NCBI GenBank assembly: GCA_964525555.1
Contig: CAZGHN010000011.1
Span: 24,234 to 88,233 of the forward strand
Direction of reading: 5' to 3'
From: JAFGHJ01 sp964525555
GTDB lineage: Bacteria > Hydrothermota > UBA3072
DNA: 64,000 nt
Program-made: the position numbers and the translations under genes
Notes under the pieces: model-generated
What the model was told of the DNA's origin: nothing
Databases searched by the model: none
What the model saw: the letters and a program-made list of their open reading frames with translations, nothing else
In this document: one piece after another, positions 42,110-49,810 of the stretch
How the letters are laid out: each line of letters begins with the position of its first letter
Position numbering within the stretch: position 1 is the first letter of the stretch

Positions 42110-42235
42110 GCTGTTAGCTGTGAGCAGTAGGCTGTCAGCTTTTGAATTTTTTTGACTAGTGACCAGAGACTAGTGACAAGTGACTATACTACCAAAATCC
42201 CAAATCCTAATTTTGCCACAAAGACACTGCAGTAA
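42110..42235. repeat. Intergenic repeat cluster between larC and nikR
   Basis: No gene. GCTGTTAGCTGTGAGCAGT, then TGACTAGTGACCAGAGACTAG with TGACAAGTGACTATACTACC, and CCACAAAGACAC occur in series. The second segment recurs almost unchanged at 45078-45118. Confidence 0.6.
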
Positions 42236-42239
42236 TTAT

Positions 42240-42318
42240 GAATTTTAAATATTAAATGTTGAATGTTGAATTTTAAATTTTAAGTTTTTCATTCAGCATT
42301 CAAAACTCAAAATTCAAA
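42240..42318. repeat. TTGAATGTTGAATTTTAAA / AATTCAAAATTCAAAAC inverted repeat
   Basis: An imperfect hairpin of short TTGAAT words and their complement, touching the 3' end of nikR; it might double as a terminator. Relatives at 42790-42865 and 51860-51925. Confidence 0.5.
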
Positions 42319-42319
42319 A

Positions 42320-42736
42320 TTACTTAATTTTATCCCCTACGGATGCTCTTATGATATTGCACTGCTTTATGCCTGTAGTTGCCCGCAATTTATTAAAAAA
42401 TTTGCGTATTTCCTTAGCCCTTCCCCTAATACTTATTATTTCCATACAATTATCATGGTCCATGTGTATGTGCTGCGTAGAAATAACAAGTTTATAAAAA
42501 TGATGCTGGATTTCGGTTATCTTTTCGGTAAGATTGTGTTTATGATGATCGTAAACAAGAAGAATACCACCGCAAACTTCTTCCTCTTCTTCCCATTCTT
42601 CCTCTACAAGTCTCTCCCTTATTAAATCCCTTATTGCTTCGGAACGGTTTCCATAACCTTCCCCTTCTATAAGCGAATCAAACTTATCTACCAGATCATT
42701 ATCCATGGAAACCCCAAACCTTATAAGCCTTCCCAT
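42320..42736 (-). CDS. nikR: Nickel-responsive regulator NikR
   Basis: 138 residues. The ribbon-helix-helix start (LIRFGVSMDNDLVDKFDSLI, then NRSEAIRDLIRERL) is followed by the ACT-like nickel domain with QHIHMDHDNCMEIISIRG, which supplies His and Cys nickel ligands, and an earlier HHKHN-type His. NikR represses nickel uptake when nickel is bound. It faces the lar genes, which need nickel, and it probably regulates nickel genes outside the window. A TATAGT box lies 8 bases before the ATG and no ribosome site is seen, so the message may be leaderless. Confidence 0.93.
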   Translation of the reverse strand: MGRLIRFGVSMDNDLVDKFDSLIEGEGYGNRSEAIRDLIRERLVEEEWEEEEEVCGGILLVYDHHKHNLTEKITEIQHHFYKLVISTQHIHMDHDNCMEIISIRGRAKEIRKFFNKLRATTGIKQCNIIRASVGDKIK

Positions 42737-42789
42737 AATAAACTATACCCCCCAAAAAATATTTATCTCACACAGAGACACTATAGCAA

Positions 42790-42865
42790 TTATGAATGTT
42801 GAATGATGAATTCTAAATTTTAAGCTTTTAATTCAAAATTCAAAACCCAAAATTCAAAATTATCA
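42790..42865. repeat. TTGAATGATGAATTCTAAA / AATTCAAAATTCAAAAC inverted repeat
   Basis: A second copy of the hairpin-forming element seen at 42240-42318, now between the SBP-TonB gene end and nikR. Confidence 0.5.
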
Positions 42866-42894
42866 AATCCTACTCCCTAATCACTATCTAAAAC

Positions 42895-44958
42895 CTACTG
42901 CTGGAAACGAACAGGGAAAGAAAGCGGAACCGCTACCGGTTTATTCCCCTGCAATGCAGGCGAGAACTTCAACTTCTTTGCATTTTCAACAGCTACCTTA
43001 TCCAGAATAGGATGTACCGAGCGGATAAGAGTTACATTGGTAACATTACCTTTTTCGTCTATCCACAACTGCAGATAAACAGTCCCGCTAAGCCCCAAGG
43101 TCCTGGCTAATTCAGGATAAGTGAACGATACCTTATCAAGATTTAAAGGCTTGGGTGGCACTTCATGAGGAACAAAAGCCGGTAATTCCGCAGTTTCTTC
43201 CTCTTCTTCAGTAGTTTCTCCGGCAGCCGGCCCTTCGGCTTCCTTGTTAGTAGTCGTAGATCTTCGAACAGGTACTGAAGGAGCAGCAGAAGCCTTTAGT
43301 ATTTCTTCTGCTCTGGGAGCTTCTTCCCTTGTTGTCGTTTTGGTTTCAGTTCCTCCTCTGGGCTTTTTATAACTTTCTCCGAGAGATGCAAGTTCTATGG
43401 CACTCGCGGGAATTTGTCCAAACCATAACTCATCCACAAAAGAAAGCACAGGTCTCTTATCTTCTTCCGAAAGACCTTGAATGCTTTTCTTTACGAGAGT
43501 TATTTCTTTGGGAGCGTAAAGAAAAGTATAAGGCAAATCTTCTCTGATTATTTCTTGGAATCTATACAAAGCAGCCTTGGATTTTTCTCTATCAAGAGAT
43601 AAAAGAGCCTCAACAATAAGGCTATCCACTTCCGAATTCTTATAACCTACAAAATTATAAATTCCATTAGAACCCCATATTTGAAATGGATTAAACTCCT
43701 TTTCTACATCCCATCCCAACACATAAGCATCGAAATCTTTCTTAAATAATCGATTAATTAATGCAGCCCCGGAAAGAGATATAACGGAAGATTGAACCCC
43801 AATTGCTCTAAGATCCGAAGAAATACTTTCTGCCACTTTCCTTCTTACAGCATTACCTTCTTCAACAAGTATTCTTACGTTTAATCCGTTGTAATACCTT
43901 CGCCCTCTTCTTTTAGTATAACCTAAATCCTGGATCTGAGCTGATGCAGCTTCTTTATCCTCCCGGATTCCTCTTAAATTTGGATTGTAAGCCCAGTGTT
44001 CCGGAGTTATCGGACCGTTTACTACCTGCCCATAATTGTCCAGAACATCGGCAATTATTTTGTCGCGATCTATAGCTATACTGAAAGCTTCCCTGAGCTT
44101 TTTATTCGGAAAACGTCCAATATTCCAACCAATATATGTATAAGACCTTCCGGGAGAAAGAACTTTTCTATAAGCATTAAGCGTATCGTAATTATTTCCG
44201 GGAGGCATATTGAAAGCCAAATCAACATTTCCAGCTTCCAATTCACCAAGAAGCTCATCGATAGAAGAAGGCGTATAAAAAACCATTCTATCCGTAGGAG
44301 CCCTGCCTCTGATATAATTAGGATTCGCTGATAACTCTATCCACTTACCTTTATTCCACTCTCTCAACCTGTAAGGTCCGGAACCTACGGGATCGACATT
44401 AAAATCACTGCCTGCGAGGTCTGCTTGTTTTTGCAAAATATGCTTTGGAATCGGACGTATGTTTGTACTCTGTAATTCTCCTGCGAAAACCTGTTTCAGA
44501 TTAAATTTAACCTGCCTGGAATTGAGCGCTTCAACACTCTCAACATAATTCAATTTTTGAGCAAGAGGAGAATTGTTCTGACTACTCTGTATTTGTCTCA
44601 CTGTAAAAACGACATCCTCAGCCGTAACAGGTCTTCCATCATGCCAGGTAGCCCCTTTTGCAATAGTGTAAGTAATTGACTGTAAATCTTCCGAATAAAT
44701 CCAGGATTCAGCAAGCGCGGGCCTTACCTTACCATCTGATTTTTCAGAAATTAACGGAGAAAATAATTGGCTGGTAACCGGAGAGAGTCCGGAAAAAGAG
44801 GGATATATAGGATTTAAATTGGATGGCTCGTTCAACACCGCTATAATTAATGTGCCGCCTTTGTTGCCACTATACCTGAACTCCTCCATTTTTTGACAGC
44901 CAGACAAAAAGACTATAAGTAAAAGTATAAAAAAAAGTCCCATATTCAACTTTCTCAT
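42895..44958 (-). CDS. Peptide-type solute-binding lipoprotein fused to a TonB C-terminal domain
   Basis: 687 residues from the ATG at 44958 (GGAGGCTTCA upstream). A lipoprotein signal (MGLFFILLLIVFLSGC) is followed by an SBP_bac_5 domain of DppA/OppA type (about 25-520): GGTLIIAVLNEPSNLNPIYP, GATWHDGRPVTAEDVVFTVR, FNLKQVF, DPVGSGPYRLREWNKG and EAFSIAIDRDKI. A low-complexity Thr/Glu/Pro linker follows (about 545-595). The last 95 residues are a TonB C-terminal domain: SGTVYLQLWIDEKGNVTNV, then HPILDKVAVENAKKLKFSPA and a closing VPLSFPVRF. This domain pairing is unusual. Its TonB end is a close paralogue of that of the next gene. Confidence 0.85.
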   Translation of the reverse strand: MRKLNMGLFFILLLIVFLSGCQKMEEFRYSGNKGGTLIIAVLNEPSNLNPIYPSFSGLSPVTSQLFSPLISEKSDGKVRPALAESWIYSEDLQSITYTIAKGATWHDGRPVTAEDVVFTVRQIQSSQNNSPLAQKLNYVESVEALNSRQVKFNLKQVFAGELQSTNIRPIPKHILQKQADLAGSDFNVDPVGSGPYRLREWNKGKWIELSANPNYIRGRAPTDRMVFYTPSSIDELLGELEAGNVDLAFNMPPGNNYDTLNAYRKVLSPGRSYTYIGWNIGRFPNKKLREAFSIAIDRDKIIADVLDNYGQVVNGPITPEHWAYNPNLRGIREDKEAASAQIQDLGYTKRRGRRYYNGLNVRILVEEGNAVRRKVAESISSDLRAIGVQSSVISLSGAALINRLFKKDFDAYVLGWDVEKEFNPFQIWGSNGIYNFVGYKNSEVDSLIVEALLSLDREKSKAALYRFQEIIREDLPYTFLYAPKEITLVKKSIQGLSEEDKRPVLSFVDELWFGQIPASAIELASLGESYKKPRGGTETKTTTREEAPRAEEILKASAAPSVPVRRSTTTNKEAEGPAAGETTEEEEETAELPAFVPHEVPPKPLNLDKVSFTYPELARTLGLSGTVYLQLWIDEKGNVTNVTLIRSVHPILDKVAVENAKKLKFSPALQGNKPVAVPLSFPVRFQQ

Positions 44959-45039
44959 TGAAGCCTCCTTTTTTTTTAAAATTAAGAAAAATATATAATT
45001 AGTCAAGGGCTTATTTTTTATAGGAACCCTTTTTATTAG

Positions 45040-45260
45040 CCACAAAGACACTAAGACACAAAGAACAGAAAGTTTTTTGACTAGTGACCAGAGATTAGTG
45101 ACCAGTGACTATACTACCTAAATCCCAACCCCCAAATTCCAAATCCTAACTTAGCCACAGAGAAAAACTTAGTCCAAGGTCCAACGTCCAATGTCCAAAG
45201 TCAAAACTAAATCCCATCCCGACTCCCAAAAAATTTATTGAACCACAAAGCTCACAAAGA
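45040..45260. repeat. Intergenic repeat cluster between SBP-TonB and tonB genes
   Basis: The 460-base gap 44959-45418 has no gene. It contains CCACAAAGACACTAAGACAC, TTTGACTAGTGACCAGAG with ACCAGTGACTATACTACC, CAAATTCCAAATCCTAAC, GTCCAAGGTCCAACGTCCAA and CCACAAAGCTCACAAAG words. The middle part is nearly the same as 42155-42200. Confidence 0.6.
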
Positions 45261-45418
45261 TTTTGTTCTTTTAAATAAGCATTTATCTTTAAATTTTTCG
45301 ATAGTTGAAATAATTTTAAGAAACGCAATTAAAAAAGCGATGGGGCTGAGTGTAACTTTGAGTTCTTTGTGAGCTTTGCGGTTCAACCTCCTTGTCATTC
45401 CAATATTTTCCGGATGCA

Positions 45419-46015
45419 TTACTCAAGTTTAAACCGGACAGGAAAAGAATAACGAACGGCAACCGGCTTATCTCTCTGTATTGCCGGTGAAAATTTTAAC
45501 TTCTTTGCTCCATCAATAGCAACTTTATCAAAAACAGGATGGAGTGACTTGGAAAGAATAACATTTCTGACATTTCCTTCTTCATCTATCCATAATTCTA
45601 AAAATACGGTACCCTCAATTTGAAAAACACCAGGATAATCGAATCTTACTTTGTCAAGATTTAATGGCATTGGAGGAGTTTCATATGCTACAAACGGAGG
45701 AGGCTCAAACCCTACAACAGGAACTTTTTCCTCTCCTGTAAAAATCGTCACCGGGATGGTCTCTTCTTCAACCTCATTATCATTTTTCGCCTCAACAGGA
45801 AGTCTTAGTTTCGGAGGGGGAGGAATTCTGACTACATTTACCGGAGACAATATTTCATCAATTCTAATAACATTTTGGACTCTGGGTTGATACGGTTTTG
45901 TCCCAAACTCGGGAATAAAAACAAAACCTAGAATAAAGGCGACAAGTGTTACCAATAAACCTACCCTTATATGTAATCTGAATATTTTTTTAAAATTATA
46001 AGTGGCTTTATCCAT
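45419..46015 (-). CDS. tonB: TonB family energy transducer
   Basis: 198 residues. One membrane helix near the start (LLVTLVAFILGFVFIP), a Pro-rich periplasmic stretch (VRIPPPPKLRLPVE, VGFEPPPFVAYETPPM), and the TonB C-terminal domain: EGTVFLELWIDEEGNVRNV, HPVFDKVAIDGAKKLKFSPA and VRYSFPVRF. It would couple inner-membrane energy to an outer-membrane receptor. No exbB/exbD or receptor gene is adjacent. The C-terminal 80 residues are close to those of the SBP-fusion gene downstream on the same strand, so one was copied from the other. GGAGGA ribosome site. Confidence 0.88.
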   Translation of the reverse strand: MDKATYNFKKIFRLHIRVGLLVTLVAFILGFVFIPEFGTKPYQPRVQNVIRIDEILSPVNVVRIPPPPKLRLPVEAKNDNEVEEETIPVTIFTGEEKVPVVGFEPPPFVAYETPPMPLNLDKVRFDYPGVFQIEGTVFLELWIDEEGNVRNVILSKSLHPVFDKVAIDGAKKLKFSPAIQRDKPVAVRYSFPVRFKLE

Positions 46016-46227
46016 TTCTTCCTCCTTTTACTTTTCTTTATATATTTAGATATGTGTTTTAAAGAATAGTTCCAATAAATCGCTAACAGCATAAAAATAG
46101 AAAAAAATAAAAATTACAAGTTCTACATTTTCTACATGTAAAAAAATGGTGTGTGGAGTTGGGTTTAGCTGTAAGCTGCGAGCTGTCAGCGTAATATTTC
46201 TTCTCGCACTTCTTTAAAAAAATGGTG

Positions 46228-46255
46228 TTGACTTTTTAGAATTGCAATATATTTA
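46228..46255 (+). promoter_or_regulatory. Promoter of purL
   Basis: TTGACT at 46228-46233 and TATTTA at 46250-46255 (16-base spacer). The ATG is at 46262 without a ribosome site, so the transcript is likely leaderless. Confidence 0.5.
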
Positions 46256-46261
46256 TTTGCT

Positions 46262-49093
46262 ATGTTTTTTGTAGAAAAGGGAATCAAAAAAAATCTTGAA
46301 AATCCACGAGCAAAATCTCTTAAAGAAGATATCTTATTATTCGATATATCCGGAGTAGAAAAAGTCTGGATAAATGATTTGTTCTTTATCGAAGGCGAAT
46401 TAAGTATAAAAGACTTGAAAAAACTTACAAATGAAGTACTGGTCGACCCTGCCCTCGAGGAATATTCGATAAATAAATTACTCAAAAGAGAAGGCAACAC
46501 AGTAACTATTATATTTAAACCCGGTGTCTTTGACGAAGAGGGAGAAACTTTAAAAGAAGTCGCAAATAATCTTAAATACAAAGTAACAAAAACAAAAACA
46601 GGCAAACGTTACATATTCAAAGGCAAAATTTCTGAAAAAGAACTTGAAAAAATACAAGACAGACTTTTAATGAACGACCTTATACAGATAGCTACCGACC
46701 CACTAAAGGTCGAATTCCCCCATCCCTCCCCATATAAATTCAAAAAAAACATAATCCCGATAATAAAAGCAACCGATAAAGAACTAATCGATATATCGAA
46801 AAAAGGCCTCCTTGCTTTAACCCTCGAAGAGATGAAAATAATTAAAAAATATTTTATAAACGAAGGCAGAGAACCGACGGATCTGGAACTCGAAACCATC
46901 GCTCAAACCTGGAGCGAACACTGCTGCCATAAGACTTTTAAATCTCCTATTAAATCTAATAAAAAAGATATTATCAAAAAGAAAAGTCTATTTGGTTACA
47001 TCAAGGGAGCAACCAAAGAAATAAACAAAAAAAACGTTTTGCTTTCTTTTTCCGATAATGCCGGAGCTATAGAGTTCGACAAAGAATACGCGGTTACATA
47101 TAAAGCGGAGACACATAACCACCCTTCCGCGCTCGAGCCTTACGGTGGTGCAGAAACTGGAGTCGGCGGAGTTATAAGAGACACGATGGGATGCGGTCTC
47201 GGAGCAAAACCTATCGCATCGACAGATATCTTTTGCTTTGGAGACCCTGAGACTAAGACAAGAAATTTAGCTCCCGGAGTTCTTCATCCAAGAAGGATAG
47301 TCCGAGGCGTAATAGCGGGGGTACGGGATTACGGGAATAAAATGGGAATTCCGACAGTGGGCGGTGCAGTATACTTCGATAAAGATTTCAATTACAACCC
47401 TCTTATTTTTGTAGGCAGTGTAGGTATTATCAAGAAAAAACATTTGAAAAAAGAAGTCCGTGAGGGAGATATAATCGTCGCTCTCGGTGGAAAAACAGGA
47501 AGAGACGGTATACACGGCGCAACCTTTTCTTCGCTTAGCCTGGACGAACAGTCCCAGGATGTATCCGGCGGAGCCGTTCAAATCGGAAATCCCATAGAAG
47601 AGAAAAAGATGCTCGATGTTCAGATGGTGGCAAAAGATGAAAATCTCTACCGAGCGGCGACCGACTGCGGTGCCGGAGGTTTTTCCTCAGCTATAGGAGA
47701 ACTTGGTGAGAAAACAGGAGCCGTCGTCGACCTTGAAAAAGCGCCTTTAAAGTACGAAGGTCTTTCATACTGGGAAATCTGGGTTTCGGAATCACAGGAG
47801 CGTATGGTATTAGCTGTACCGCCTGAAAACTTAGAAAAGATTGCACGCATTTTCGAAGAAGAAAATGTGGAATTTACAGTCATGGGTAAGTTCGGCGGAG
47901 GAAGACTTATTCTAAGATATAACGGAGAAATCGTTGGAGACCTCGACCCTGATTTTCTTTTCAATAAAGTACCAATTCCCGAGAAAAGACTGAAAGTCAA
48001 AAATTATAATAGAGAGCCATGCTCTTTTAAAGCTCCTGCCAATCTCGAAAAAACTCTTCTTACTCTTTTATCATCAAAAAATATAGGAAGCAGAAGATGG
48101 ATAACCCGGCAATATGACCATGAAGTTCAGGGAGGAAGCGTATTAAAACCATTCGCCGGAGCCGGCAGCCCCTCTGACGGCTCTGTTACGAGACCTCTCC
48201 TTTCTTCCAAAAAAGCAGTCGTCCTTGGTTTCGGAATAAACCCGTCCTTTGGAAAAATAGACCCGTACAGAATGGCTGCATCCGTTATCGAAGAATCTTT
48301 GCGCAACCTGGTATCCGCGGGCGGAAACATCGAAAACGCAGTCTTGCTCGATAATTTCTGCTTCGGAGATACCGCGGATGAAAACGTTTTTGCCGATCTT
48401 TTCGAGACAACAAGAGCATGTTACGACTACGCGAAAATATTTAAAACTCCCTTCATTTCAGGAAAAGACAGTCTAAATAATTTCTTTACTACACGGGGAG
48501 AAGAAAAGAAAAGAATCTCGATACCGCCATCACTTCTGATTTCTTCGATGTCTGTAATAGACGATTATAAATATGCGATGACATCCAATTTCAAGAAAGA
48601 AAACAACTATATAATTTTGATAGGAGAAACTAAAAACGAACTCGGAGGCAGTGAACTTTCAAGAATATTAAATATAAAAGGAGCCGTTCCCGAAGTAGAC
48701 GGGGAATTATCATATAAAACATTAAAAAAAATCAGCACAGGTAACAGGGATAAACTCTTCTTATCCGTTCACGATTTATCAGAAGGAGGGCTTGCAGTGG
48801 CTCTCTCGGAGATGACTTTTTCGAATAAAATCGGATGTGAAATAGACCTCTCATCCGTAAAAGGCGACCTTCGCGACGATATCTTACTATTCAGCGAATC
48901 GAATTCAAGATTCTTGGTCGAAGTAGAAGAAAAAAATATCAAAGCTTTAGAGAAACTTCTAAAGGATATTCCGCACTATAAAATAGGAAAAACAAAAGGT
49001 AGCTCGTTAGTCGTAAAAAATAAAGATAAAACATTAATAAATATTAAAGTGGATGAAATCCTAAGAAAATGGGAAGGAGCAGTACAGTGGTAA
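46262..49093 (+). CDS. purL: Phosphoribosylformylglycinamidine synthase, large subunit, with PurS-like N-terminus
   Basis: 943 residues. The first 160 residues form two PurS-like halves (KVWINDLFFIEGELS and the segment around FKGKISEKELEKIQDRLL). The PurL body follows with TWSEHCCHKTF, AETHNHPSALEPYGGAETG, VGGVIRDTMGCGLGAKP and DGIHGATFSSL, then the second half with HDLSEGGLAVALSEM. It makes FGAM from FGAR, ATP and ammonia, the fourth step of purine synthesis. The glutamine amidotransferase partner PurQ is the next gene, overlapping by 7 bases. The length is between classical small PurL (about 740) and the 1300-residue PurL, explained by the PurS fusion. Confidence 0.92.
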   Translation: MFFVEKGIKKNLENPRAKSLKEDILLFDISGVEKVWINDLFFIEGELSIKDLKKLTNEVLVDPALEEYSINKLLKREGNTVTIIFKPGVFDEEGETLKEVANNLKYKVTKTKTGKRYIFKGKISEKELEKIQDRLLMNDLIQIATDPLKVEFPHPSPYKFKKNIIPIIKATDKELIDISKKGLLALTLEEMKIIKKYFINEGREPTDLELETIAQTWSEHCCHKTFKSPIKSNKKDIIKKKSLFGYIKGATKEINKKNVLLSFSDNAGAIEFDKEYAVTYKAETHNHPSALEPYGGAETGVGGVIRDTMGCGLGAKPIASTDIFCFGDPETKTRNLAPGVLHPRRIVRGVIAGVRDYGNKMGIPTVGGAVYFDKDFNYNPLIFVGSVGIIKKKHLKKEVREGDIIVALGGKTGRDGIHGATFSSLSLDEQSQDVSGGAVQIGNPIEEKKMLDVQMVAKDENLYRAATDCGAGGFSSAIGELGEKTGAVVDLEKAPLKYEGLSYWEIWVSESQERMVLAVPPENLEKIARIFEEENVEFTVMGKFGGGRLILRYNGEIVGDLDPDFLFNKVPIPEKRLKVKNYNREPCSFKAPANLEKTLLTLLSSKNIGSRRWITRQYDHEVQGGSVLKPFAGAGSPSDGSVTRPLLSSKKAVVLGFGINPSFGKIDPYRMAASVIEESLRNLVSAGGNIENAVLLDNFCFGDTADENVFADLFETTRACYDYAKIFKTPFISGKDSLNNFFTTRGEEKKRISIPPSLLISSMSVIDDYKYAMTSNFKKENNYIILIGETKNELGGSELSRILNIKGAVPEVDGELSYKTLKKISTGNRDKLFLSVHDLSEGGLAVALSEMTFSNKIGCEIDLSSVKGDLRDDILLFSESNSRFLVEVEEKNIKALEKLLKDIPHYKIGKTKGSSLVVKNKDKTLINIKVDEILRKWEGAVQW

Positions 49094-49806
49094 CTTCTTT
49101 AATCTTAAGAGGGCCGGGTACCAACTGCGATCAGGAAGCAGGTTTCGCTTTTGAGAAAGCCGGAGCAAAATCGGAATTCATATTCATAGATACATTGCTT
49201 AAAAACCCCACTCGACTTTCAAAAAGTCAAATACTCGTAGTTCCCGGAGGCTTTACTTACGGCGACGATTTGGGAGCAGGTACAGCTATGGCAGCGCGAC
49301 TTACTGCACTCAAAGATAAAATTTTGAAATTCGTCGATAAAGGCAATCTCGTAATAGGTATCTGTAACGGTTTCCAGATTCTTATTAAAGCGCGATTGCT
49401 GCCGGGTTTTAAAAACGCAAAGGCAACCTTAACACTCATTCCCGGAGCAACATTCCTCGATCAGTGGCTCGACTTACGAGTAGAAAGCTCCCACTGTGTT
49501 TTCACAAAAGGAATAAAAACACTGCATATTCCGATGGCTAACAGTGAAGGAAGACTTTTTATAGCCGACGATTTTACCAAAAAGAAAATCGAAAAGGACC
49601 ATATCGCTCTTAGATATGTAGGAGATGATCCAACCAGTTCAAGTGAACATATCGCAGGATTATGCGACGAAACAGGCAGAATATTGGGACTCATGCCTCA
49701 TCCCGAGCGAAATATATTTAAACATTCTCCTCCCGACTGGCAGGATGGAAAACCGGGCGGAGAAGGTCTGCAGGTATTCAAAAACGCAGTCGAGTATTTT
49801 AAATAA
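49087..49806 (+). CDS. purQ: Phosphoribosylformylglycinamidine synthase, glutaminase subunit
   Basis: 239 residues from a GTG at 49087, which has AAGGAG 7 bases upstream. An ATG 6 codons earlier would place that ribosome site inside the gene. Motifs: LRGPGTNCDQEAGFAFEKAG, VPGGFTYGDDLGAG, the nucleophile in VIGICNGFQILIKA, and LMPHPERN with the catalytic His and Glu. PurQ supplies ammonia to PurL. The last 30 bases of the gene are found again at 51803-51832 beyond the following surface-protein gene. Confidence 0.93.
   Translation: MVTSLILRGPGTNCDQEAGFAFEKAGAKSEFIFIDTLLKNPTRLSKSQILVVPGGFTYGDDLGAGTAMAARLTALKDKILKFVDKGNLVIGICNGFQILIKARLLPGFKNAKATLTLIPGATFLDQWLDLRVESSHCVFTKGIKTLHIPMANSEGRLFIADDFTKKKIEKDHIALRYVGDDPTSSSEHIAGLCDETGRILGLMPHPERNIFKHSPPDWQDGKPGGEGLQVFKNAVEYFK
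49769..49802 (+). repeat. Direct repeat, left copy (purQ 3' end)
   Basis: The sequence AGGTATTCAAAAACGCAGTC and the following GAGTATTTTAA end purQ. A copy with one change (AGGTTTTC) lies at 51802-51832. The repeats flank the surface-protein gene. Confidence 0.85.
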
Positions 49807-49810
49807 AAAA

